From Acidobacteriota bacterium (lineage in GTDB: Bacteria > Acidobacteriota > Terriglobia > Terriglobales > Acidobacteriaceae), in assembly GCA_021780075.1 (NCBI GenBank), contig JAJXZL010000043.1, positions 1-48,279 of the forward strand: a DNA stretch of 48,279 bases, given 5' to 3'. The notes under the pieces were generated by a model. It had not been told where the DNA came from. It did no database searches and was given only the letters and a program-made list of their open reading frames with translations. The position numbers and the translations under genes were made by a program. Below are positions 8,574-15,618 of the stretch, piece after piece. Every line of letters begins with the position of its first letter. Position 1 is the first letter of the stretch.

Positions 8574-9466
8574 AAGGAATTATCCTTGCCGGTGGATCAG
8601 GAACCCGGCTTTATCCTGCAACGCAAGTTGTCTCAAAGCAGCTCTTGCCGGTGTATGACAAGCCGATGATCTACTATCCGCTCACCACCCTGATGCTGGC
8701 TGGTCTGCGCGACATACTGATCATATCCACGCCACAAGACACGGGCCGGTTTGCAGAGTTGCTCGGCGATGGAAAGCAATGGGGCATCAATCTGAGTTAT
8801 GCCGTCCAGCCGAGTCCCGACGGCCTGGCGCAGGCCTTCCTGATCGGGCGTGACTTTATCGCTGGAGATACAAGCGCGCTGATTCTGGGCGATAACATCT
8901 TCTACGGGCAATCATTCTCCCTACATCTGCAACGCGCAGCCGCGTTGAAGAGTGGAGCCACTGTTTTTGCTTATCCCGTGCAGGATCCGGAGCGCTACGG
9001 AGTCGTGGAGTTCAACGAGACGGGCCGTGCGATCAGTATCGAAGAAAAGCCTCAATCTCCTAAGTCCCGCTACGCCGTTACCGGCCTTTACTTCTACGAC
9101 AACGAGGTGGTGGACCTTGCGGCATCGCTCAAGCCCTCGGCGCGCGGCGAGCTGGAAATCACTGACCTGAACAGACTGTATCTGAACGCCGGCAGACTGA
9201 ATGTACAAATCATGAGCCGCGGCATGGCATGGCTCGATACGGGCACTCATGATTCGCTGCTCGATGCCGGACTTTTTGTCCAGACCATTGAACGACGCCA
9301 GGGATTGAAAATCGCCTGCCCTGAGGAGATTGCTTATCGCCTGGGCTACATCAACGCCGAACAACTCGAGCAATTAGCACAGCCCGTGCGTAAAAGCGGA
9401 TATGGGCAGTACCTGCTTACGCTTCAGTCTGAGCAGCAGTTTGTCACAGAGGCGAACCGGCCGTGA
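8570..9466 (+). CDS. rfbA: Glucose-1-phosphate thymidylyltransferase
   Basis: A 298-residue nucleotidyltransferase starting [19 protein letters not shown], with the signature GGSGTRLYP and downstream [17 protein letters not shown] and LGDNIFYG. It makes dTDP-glucose from glucose-1-phosphate and dTTP, the first step of rhamnose-donor synthesis. I chose the ATG at 8570, which overlaps the rfbB stop as ATGA and has a GAGGAGAGG upstream; this gives the exact family N terminus. A start at 8534 would add 12 unconserved residues. Confidence 0.97.
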   Translation: MKGIILAGGSGTRLYPATQVVSKQLLPVYDKPMIYYPLTTLMLAGLRDILIISTPQDTGRFAELLGDGKQWGINLSYAVQPSPDGLAQAFLIGRDFIAGDTSALILGDNIFYGQSFSLHLQRAAALKSGATVFAYPVQDPERYGVVEFNETGRAISIEEKPQSPKSRYAVTGLYFYDNEVVDLAASLKPSARGELEITDLNRLYLNAGRLNVQIMSRGMAWLDTGTHDSLLDAGLFVQTIERRQGLKIACPEEIAYRLGYINAEQLEQLAQPVRKSGYGQYLLTLQSEQQFVTEANRP

Positions 9467-10008
9467 AGATTACAAAGACTACGCTACCCGGTGTATTGGT
9501 GCTCACGCCAACTATGTATCGCGATAACCGCGGCGCGTTCTGGGAAACATGGAATCAGAACCAGATGGCCGAGGCTGGATTACCTGCTGTGTGGGTACAG
9601 GACAACTTCTCCCTCTCGAATAGGAATGTGATCCGCGGCATTCACTATCAGGTCATACAACCTCAAGGAAAACTCGTACGGGTTACGCATGGCGCTGTGC
9701 TTGACGTAGCCGTGGACCTGCGCCGAGGCTCTTCCACCTTTGGCAAGCATGTTGCCGTGGAGCTCACCGGGGAGAATGGCCAGATGCTCTGGATTCCCGA
9801 GGGGTTCGGTCACGCCTTTCTTGCACTCACCGACGTTGTCGGCTTCGCCTACAAGGTAACGGACTATTATTCCCCCGCAGGCGAACGTACCATCGCCTGG
9901 AATGACCCAGACATTGCAATTCCCTGGCCTGTCTCTGCCGCGGACGCAATTCTCTCGGACAAGGATCGCAAGGGTGCGACGCTACGCGAAGCAGAGGTCT
10001 TTGCGTGA
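9463..10008 (+). CDS. rfbC: dTDP-4-dehydrorhamnose 3,5-epimerase
   Basis: A 181-residue cupin-fold epimerase. The catalytic His61 lies in VIRGIHYQV, followed by [22 protein letters not shown] and [13 protein letters not shown], all typical of RmlC. It epimerises the 4-keto-6-deoxy sugar at C3 and C5. Translation starts at a GTG that overlaps the rfbA stop (GTGA), which implies coupling within the operon. Confidence 0.96.
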   Translation: MKITKTTLPGVLVLTPTMYRDNRGAFWETWNQNQMAEAGLPAVWVQDNFSLSNRNVIRGIHYQVIQPQGKLVRVTHGAVLDVAVDLRRGSSTFGKHVAVELTGENGQMLWIPEGFGHAFLALTDVVGFAYKVTDYYSPAGERTIAWNDPDIAIPWPVSAADAILSDKDRKGATLREAEVFA

Positions 10009-10919
10009 GCAGCGGTCCGCGCATCCTTTTGATTGGCGCTACGGGGCAGCTTGGCCGTGAGCTGCAGCGCAGCTTTGCTCATCTTGGTGAAATCATCGCT
10101 GTTCATCGGAACACGGCAGATTTGGCCGTACCGGAGCAGTTGCGCTCGCTGGTGCGTGGCGCTGCGCCCGATGTCATCCTCAACGCAGCAGCATACACGG
10201 CGGTGGACCGAGCCGAATCCGAGCCGGAACTGGCAATGGCAGTCAACGCGCAAGCACCCGGCATCCTGGCTGAAGAGGCATTGCGCGCGCGAGCCCTTCT
10301 GGTCCACTACTCCACCGACTATGTCTTCGACGGTTCAAAGACGACTCCGTGGGTGGAGATAGACACGCCACGGCCGCTCAGCGTCTATGGCGCAAGCAAG
10401 CTTGAAGGCGAAGAAGCAATCTGCAAGGTGGGCGGCAGATATCTGATCTTCCGCACCAGTTGGGTCTATGGCCCGCATGGCAAGAATTTCCTGCTGACCA
10501 TGCTGCGCCTCGGCCGGGAACGCCGCGAACTAAACGTGGTGGATGATCAGTTCGGATCCCCCACAAGTTCGATTGAACTGGCCAATGCTACACAAGCTAT
10601 CGTAAGCGGCATCCTGACTCAAAGATATGGCCCTGCTGCCGGATGGGCTGGCATCTATCACATGACCTGCTCAGGCAGCGTCTCATGGTGCGGCTTTGCG
10701 CAGGCAATCTTTGCGCGCGCCCACTCGCTGCTCGATGGCAAGCTTCCTTTGGTCCACCCAATCCTGTCCAGCGAATATCCCACGGATGCAAGGCGTCCAC
10801 ATTACTCTGTCCTGTCCAATGAAAAGCTCTTCGCACACTTCGGCATTCGGCTCGCGCCGTGGGAGTCGGCGCTGGATGAAGTCATGCAGTCGCTCGTCGA
10901 ACAACAAACCCAGATGTGA
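10005..10919 (+). CDS. rfbD: dTDP-4-dehydrorhamnose reductase
   Basis: A 304-residue reductase with the nucleotide-binding GATGQLG at residues 11-17, HYSTDYVFDG around 101-110 and the YGASK active site (Tyr128, Lys132). It reduces the keto sugar to dTDP-L-rhamnose, completing the pathway. A GTG start overlaps the rfbC stop by 4 nt. The next gene is convergent, so this is the last gene of the operon; I see no clear terminator in the 109-bp gap. Confidence 0.96.
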   Translation: MSSGPRILLIGATGQLGRELQRSFAHLGEIIAVHRNTADLAVPEQLRSLVRGAAPDVILNAAAYTAVDRAESEPELAMAVNAQAPGILAEEALRARALLVHYSTDYVFDGSKTTPWVEIDTPRPLSVYGASKLEGEEAICKVGGRYLIFRTSWVYGPHGKNFLLTMLRLGRERRELNVVDDQFGSPTSSIELANATQAIVSGILTQRYGPAAGWAGIYHMTCSGSVSWCGFAQAIFARAHSLLDGKLPLVHPILSSEYPTDARRPHYSVLSNEKLFAHFGIRLAPWESALDEVMQSLVEQQTQM

Positions 10920-11028
10920 AGCGCGCAGTTCCTTAGCCCCGACAGCCGGATGAATCCTGCCAATAAGAAGTCGCACGAATGCGGGCAGGCCAGGTCTTGC
11001 GGGCGATCGCAGGTAGAAGTTTCGTAGA

Positions 11029-11625
11029 CTACGCCTTTTCCTGTCTGCAGATACTAAGTTCGATCCAGTCGCAGAGAATGTGCCCGCAAAGAATATGCGC
11101 TTCCTGGATGCGCGCCGTGTCTTTTGACGGGATATACAGAACGGCGTCTGCAATCGCGGCAATCAGTCCGCCACTCGCACCGGTGAAAGCCACGGTAAAT
11201 GCACCCATGCTCCGAGCCGTCTCCAACGCAGCGCAGATGTTCCGGCTGTTTCCCGATGTGGAAATCCCCACGACGACGTCGCCCGCACGGCATAGCGCCT
11301 CCACCTGCCGGCTGAACACGCTCTCATAGCCATAGTCATTCGCCACGGCCGTCAGCAGCGAGGTATCAGTCGTCAGGGCAATCGATGGAAGACTGCGCCG
11401 CTCACGCCGAAAACGCCCTACCAGTTCGGCCGCCAGATGCTGAGAATCGGCTGCGCTTCCTCCATTGCCGCACCACAGCACCTTATTGCCCGCAACGACG
11501 GCTCGTGTCATCTCGGCGGCTATCTTTTCCAGCAGTGGCTGCTGCGCGGGCAGAGCCTGGATTACTGCGACATGGTCGGCAATGGCCTGCTGAATGACCA
11601 GCGATGGATTCACGGGCGATGACAT
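11029..11625 (-). CDS. gmhA: Phosphoheptose isomerase (sedoheptulose-7-phosphate isomerase), SIS domain
   Basis: A 198-residue SIS-domain protein that aligns over its full length with GmhA. Visible motifs are GNGGSAADSQHLAAELVGRF (53-72, with the zinc-site His63 and Glu67), STSGNS (122-127) and QEAHILCGHILCDWIE (174-189). It makes D-glycero-D-manno-heptose 7-phosphate for heptose-containing LPS or S-layer glycans. I set the start at the ATG at 11625, which has AGGAG five bases upstream; a longer reading to 11715 adds 30 Arg/Cys-rich residues unlike the family. It is convergent with rfbD and may be transcribed alone. Some acidobacterial homologues may act in exopolysaccharide rather than LPS pathways. 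Confidence 0.9.
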   Translation of the reverse strand: MSSPVNPSLVIQQAIADHVAVIQALPAQQPLLEKIAAEMTRAVVAGNKVLWCGNGGSAADSQHLAAELVGRFRRERRSLPSIALTTDTSLLTAVANDYGYESVFSRQVEALCRAGDVVVGISTSGNSRNICAALETARSMGAFTVAFTGASGGLIAAIADAVLYIPSKDTARIQEAHILCGHILCDWIELSICRQEKA

Positions 11626-11927
11626 TTCCGCTCCTGACCGTAACGTTCCAGAACATAGTTTACAGCGCAGCCATCGCGCGCGCAGAAACATGAAGACTGC
11701 CACGTATCTACACAATACCGCCCTTCAATTATCTGAATTCGTGCACGCATGAGAAGCTATTCCCGGAATGGAAACAAATCAATCTCCTGCTTCAACCTGG
11801 ACTTATTTGTCATGCGCATCGCTTGACATGATCATGAGCCTCGTCGAGACTTAACATAAAATAGTATGTGCAGAAGTTATGCAGCGGGAAACATCGGATC
11901 CACTTCCCGCAGGATGCAGAGGCCTGG
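11626..11927. other. Gene-free gap before the Wzi-like gene
   Basis: About 300 bp between two divergent genes, more AT-rich than its flanks. It contains a 10-bp palindrome CATGATCATG at 11827-11836 that overlaps a TTGACA at 11823-11828. No good -10 box lies 16-18 bp from that TTGACA, so I do not call a promoter. Transcription signals for both neighbours must lie here. Confidence 0.5.
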
Positions 11928-13658
11928 GTGAAATCGTCTTTGATTCTGTCTGCAATACTGATCTGGGGAGGAGTCTGTTCAACCGCTCAAGCGCAGACTT
12001 CGAGCTCTCCGCAGGTCTTCCCCGATTACCAGTCTGGCGCAGGCACCACCGATACCGGGCCTGCGGGATCAACCTATGTGCCGGTCGATAGCTGGATTTA
12101 CCCTGCATTAGACAGACTGCACGCTCTGGGTTATGTAGACAGTGCGTATCTTGGTCTGCGGCCGTGGACACGCCTGAGCATCGCACACATGCTGGAACTG
12201 AGCGCCGATCGCATCGAGGCGGACCAGGGCAATGAAGAAGCGCGCGCCATTTATCTCGCCGTGCTGCATGAGGTCCGGCCGGACATTGATCGCACAACCG
12301 ACTCATTTCATCCGCACGTCGGGCTGGAGAGCGTGTATACGCAGTTGCGGGGCATTGCCGGAACTCCGTTGCGTGACAGTTTCCACCTTGGCCAGACCAT
12401 CATCAACGATTACGGCCGCCCCTATGAGAGCGGATTCAACAACTACTCCGGCTTCAGTGCGCGCGCAGAAGCCGGACGATTTTCGCTCTACTTTCGCGGC
12501 GAAGTACAGCACGCACCTTCTGCGGCAGGGTACTCCCAAGCACTGGCCGCGTTTCTGTCCAACAGCATCGATGGCATTCCATTTGCCACGAATCCGCGGC
12601 AGGACACAATCCCCGAGGGTCCAATTGCCGCTCAAAACAACGTGCGCGTGGTCGAGGCGAACCTTTCCTATCATCTGCTGGGGCATGAGGTCTCATTTGG
12701 CAAGAACGATCATTGGCTCGGCCCTGACAAAGGCGCCTCCATGTTGTGGAGCAACAACGCCGAGAACATTTATGAATTCGAAATCAACCGCATTGAACCG
12801 CTCCGCATTCCCCTGCTCTCGCGGCTGACGGGCCCTTTCCGCTACGACTTTTTCGTAGGCAGCCTGAAGGGACATACCTATCCAAACTCTCCTTGGGTGC
12901 ATCTGGAAAAAATCAGCTTCAAACCCACCCGCGATCTGGAATTCGGCTTTAGCCGGCTCACGGTTTGGGGCGGAGAGGGACATGCGCCGATTACGCTGCA
13001 TACTTTCCTCCATAGTTTCTTCAGCTTTCAGAATGTTTCGGTAGCAGAGAAGAACTCGCGCAACGACCCTGGAGCGCGCTTCGGCACCTTCGATTTCACG
13101 TACAGGCTCCCTTTTTTGCGCAAGTGGGTCACGCTCTACACTGACTCTCTGGTGCATGACGACGTGAGCCCGATCAGCGCACCACGGCGTGCAGGCTATC
13201 ATCCGGGAATCTATCTTGCACGATTTCCCGGCCTGGAACATCTCGACCTCCGACTGGAGGGCGCCAGTACCGATACCGTCAGCTCATCAACATCGACGGG
13301 CCGGTTCCTCTATTGGGAAAACATCCAGCGGCAAGGGCCGACAAACAAGGGATTCCTGGTGGGTGACTGGGTGGGACGTCAGGGCAAGGGTGGGCAGGCG
13401 TGGCTCACTTATCACCTGTCTCCGCAGGAAGAGGTCCAGTTCATGTACAGGAACGCAAAGGCCTCCAATCAATTTATTCCCGGCGGCACCACACAGAACG
13501 ACTATGAATTCCTTGTCTGCAAGCGCGCGCTGAAAGACATCGAGATTCGCGGCTGGGTGCAATATGAGGGCTGGAAAGCTCCAATTTACAAACCCGGCGC
13601 TCAAAGCGATACCACAGCCGCGGTCCAGGTCACCTGGTTCGCTCACGATTCTAAATAG
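11928..13658 (+). CDS. Wzi-family capsule assembly outer-membrane protein
   Basis: The protein has a signal peptide (KSSLILSAILIWGGVCSTAQAQ), then PVDSWIYPALDRLHALGYVDSAYLGLRPWTRLSIAHML, a region common at the start of Wzi-like proteins, and then many alternating beta-strand segments with LLGHEVSFGKNDHWLGPDKGASMLWSNNAENIYEFEI, typical of the Caps_assemb_Wzi barrel. Wzi-type proteins hold capsule or exopolysaccharide at the outer membrane. I prefer the GTG at 11928, because it has AGAGG five bases upstream and gives a clean signal peptide (576 aa). An upstream GTG at 11868 would put 20 charged residues before it. The surrounding polysaccharide genes agree with the call. Confidence 0.82.
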   Translation: MKSSLILSAILIWGGVCSTAQAQTSSSPQVFPDYQSGAGTTDTGPAGSTYVPVDSWIYPALDRLHALGYVDSAYLGLRPWTRLSIAHMLELSADRIEADQGNEEARAIYLAVLHEVRPDIDRTTDSFHPHVGLESVYTQLRGIAGTPLRDSFHLGQTIINDYGRPYESGFNNYSGFSARAEAGRFSLYFRGEVQHAPSAAGYSQALAAFLSNSIDGIPFATNPRQDTIPEGPIAAQNNVRVVEANLSYHLLGHEVSFGKNDHWLGPDKGASMLWSNNAENIYEFEINRIEPLRIPLLSRLTGPFRYDFFVGSLKGHTYPNSPWVHLEKISFKPTRDLEFGFSRLTVWGGEGHAPITLHTFLHSFFSFQNVSVAEKNSRNDPGARFGTFDFTYRLPFLRKWVTLYTDSLVHDDVSPISAPRRAGYHPGIYLARFPGLEHLDLRLEGASTDTVSSSTSTGRFLYWENIQRQGPTNKGFLVGDWVGRQGKGGQAWLTYHLSPQEEVQFMYRNAKASNQFIPGGTTQNDYEFLVCKRALKDIEIRGWVQYEGWKAPIYKPGAQSDTTAAVQVTWFAHDSK

Positions 13659-13784
13659 AAGTGCTGCCTCGATTACCGGTAAGTCTGGCGGATCAATTCG
13701 ACAGGGGGCAAGGCAAACCACAGGGCGCGCGGCCGCTCGCAATCAAAGCGCCGCGGCACCGGTCATTGTTCCACAACGGCCAGA

Positions 13785-14708
13785 TCAAACCTGCGTGAAT
13801 TGGCCTTCCGAAACCAGTGAGTCGTCCTTGGACATGCCAGACACGCGGATGGAAACAATCGCCGAAACAGATGCATTGGATGGATGCGCGACTTCTTCTG
13901 CGCCAGTTCCTTCGGCACAAAGCAGACGGTCCATGACTTGAGAATTCCAGCGGCGAAATGCGCTATCAAAAATCAGCTTCAGGTCCGAAAGAAAATTGGC
14001 GCGGCTCATATATTCCATGTCCAGCTGATGCTTGAAAGGAAGAACGACGCTGGAGTAGTAGTCATCCAGGGAATGCTTCGGCAAGCAGGCCAGAATCTGT
14101 TCTTCGCGAGCAAAAGCGATGGTCGCTGCACCTGTGATTCCCGGGCGGCAGCAGAGATCGGCAATCTGGTGCTCCAGAAGTTTGGGCCGGGGGCCAACCA
14201 TGCTCATGTCTCCCACAAGCACGTTCAGCAACTGCGGCAGCTCATCCAGCTTCCACCTGCGCAGAAAAGGGCCAACCGGCGTAAAACACTGGTTCTCCGT
14301 CGTGGTCACAGGATTATGTAAGCCGTGCTTAGTATGCGTCATGGTCCGGAATTTCAGGATGGTGAATGCCCGACCATCACGGCCCATCCGCTTCTGCAGA
14401 AACAAGACCGGCCCCCGCGAAGTGAGCCGGACCGCCAGCGCAACCGCGGCAAGTACCGGGATCAGCAGGGGCAGTGTCAGCAACACGCAGAGGCAGTCGA
14501 AAAGACGCTTTGTCCAAGACCGAGACCATGGACTCAGTCTTTCCCGGGCCAGCTGGGACAAATAAAGTGCATCACGAGCAGACCATCCGGACACCCTCTG
14601 CGCATTGGATACACTCCTCCCTCGGACAGCGCCCGGAGCGGGGCGACTCTTCCCTGCAAATTTAGATGATTCCGAAAAAAATGGCCGTGTGCTCAAGTGG
14701 TCCTCCAA
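13785..14708 (-). CDS. Sugar-1-phosphate transferase to undecaprenyl phosphate (bacterial sugar transferase, minimal type)
   Basis: A 307-residue member of the polyprenyl-phosphate hexose-1-phosphate transferases. It shows KRLFDCLCVLLTLPLLIPVLAAVAL (one hydrophobic segment, about residues 67-92), GPVLFLQKRMGRDGRAFTILKFRTM, then KLDELPQLLNVLVGDMSMVGPRP with the catalytic Asp-Glu pair, and CRPGITG. There is one membrane segment and no N-terminal five-helix domain, so it is a minimal PglC/ExoY-like enzyme rather than WbaP-like. It would load the first sugar on the lipid carrier at the inner membrane. The C terminus (about 45 residues after FRRWNSQVMDRL) is not part of the family core. It faces the Wzi gene and is divergent from the SLBB gene. 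Confidence 0.9.
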   Translation of the reverse strand: MEDHLSTRPFFSESSKFAGKSRPAPGAVRGRSVSNAQRVSGWSARDALYLSQLARERLSPWSRSWTKRLFDCLCVLLTLPLLIPVLAAVALAVRLTSRGPVLFLQKRMGRDGRAFTILKFRTMTHTKHGLHNPVTTTENQCFTPVGPFLRRWKLDELPQLLNVLVGDMSMVGPRPKLLEHQIADLCCRPGITGAATIAFAREEQILACLPKHSLDDYYSSVVLPFKHQLDMEYMSRANFLSDLKLIFDSAFRRWNSQVMDRLLCAEGTGAEEVAHPSNASVSAIVSIRVSGMSKDDSLVSEGQFTQV

Positions 14709-15010
14709 AGCGCAGCGAATGACGAACTCGTTGAAGGAAAAAGCTGTCTACTCCCTGCCTTAAAGTGGTTATCGGCTCAAATGCATTCGTCTCGAATCAC
14801 CAGTAAAATGCGCGTACGATAACCCGGCAGGGAGAGCCCAAATGATTTGAAAACTCCATAAAACACGTAGGCGTAGGTTACCTGCTGATCGTTTTGTCAG
14901 TGTAGTCAGTATAGACCACTTCTTTGTTAATTCCCTGTCTAATTCATTAAAGTTTTGTCATCTTGCAATATGAAGCTTGTATATAACTATGCGCACATAT
15001 CACACCACAA

Positions 15011-15026
15011 AGTGATACGTGTCACA
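15011..15026. promoter_or_regulatory. CRP/FNR-family-like binding site
   Basis: AGTGATACGTGTCACA matches the CRP pattern TGTGA-N6-TCACA at nine of ten defined positions. It lies in the AT-rich gap between divergent polysaccharide genes, about 300 bp from the sugar-transferase start and 600 bp from the SLBB gene. Confidence 0.5.
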
Positions 15027-15161
15027 ATTAAATCAAAGTATGTTTGTTAAAAAATAAATCCGATATTTCTAACCAAAATACGCCATTTATTCAATAAATC
15101 GACCTCTTATGCCCGCAGCATCACACAGTAACACCAAGATTTAGGGTAGCCTTCTACACTC

Positions 15162-15177
15162 AGGTGCAGCCCTTGCA
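15162..15177 (+). promoter_or_regulatory. Possible sigma-54-type promoter element
   Basis: AGGTGCAGCCCTTGCA has the invariant GG and GC ten bases apart and a full TTGCA -12 box, but a poor -24 box. It points at the SLBB gene with a leader of about 430 nt. TTGCAC here could also be a weak -35 box. Confidence 0.25.
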
Positions 15178-15604
15178 CTAGTACTTAAGTAATAAAGTTA
15201 ATTGCGTACGCAGCATGTACAGACTTACCCCATACACTGACTCCCGCGCAGGAAACTCGCGCTCGTCTCATAGTGCACAGTTTGATACCCATCATTGTGA
15301 GTTTCGCTTCCTCCTGGTGGTGCTTCATAGCAGGCGGGGAGCGCAACGTCGCGCAATTCCTGGCAGCTGCCGCTGTTTGCAGTTGAACGCTCGGGTGGGT
15401 GACTTGCTGAAGCTGCTCAAATATTTTGAAACGCAGTCAAGAGCCCGAGTCTGACTTGCGGAGTGCGCTCCCCTGCGGAGAATCTGCCAATTGAAAAACA
15501 GGAATGACTCGCTGCTGACAACTCGTGTTGCTACTGAGGTTGCGCGCCGTAAAGACTTGTCATTGCAGCGTTAAAATCGGAATCCGCTGGCTTATGGCTC
15601 GTGC

Positions 15605-15610
15605 TAGACT
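15605..15610 (+). promoter_or_regulatory. Possible -10 box (TAGACT) before the SLBB export gene
   Basis: GCTAGACT recurs in this window at positions that suit -10 boxes. No good -35 lies 16-18 bp upstream. If real, transcription would begin near 15617, which rules out the GTG at 15601 as the start codon of the next gene. Confidence 0.35.
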
Positions 15611-15618
15611 CGTGGCAT

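Larger units (their letters stand above)
14709..15618. other. AT-rich intergenic control region of the polysaccharide locus
   Basis: About 900 bp between the divergent sugar transferase and SLBB export genes. The part from roughly 14,760 to 15,210 is far more AT-rich than anything else in the window. It holds a CRP-like palindrome (15011-15026), a tandem 9-bp repeat TCAGTGTAG/TCAGTATAG (14897-14914), palindromes TACTTAAGTA (15182-15191) and TGCGTACGCA (15203-15212), and a possible sigma-54-like element (15162-15177). I find no convincing gene. A 79-codon frame at 15215-15454 has no coding character. Confidence 0.7.

Noticed and set aside
11823..11857. A sigma-70 promoter with TTGACA before the Wzi-like gene
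   Set aside because: The nearest -10-like sequence is 23 bp away, too far for a standard promoter.
14861..14890. A JUMPstart/ops-like element before the polysaccharide genes
   Set aside because: GGCGTAGG resembles but does not match the ops core GGCGGTAG, and no rfaH-type context is visible.
15215..15454. A 79-codon frame in the AT-rich control region
   Set aside because: No ribosome site, no hydrophobic or domain pattern, and biased toward Arg/Ser/His.
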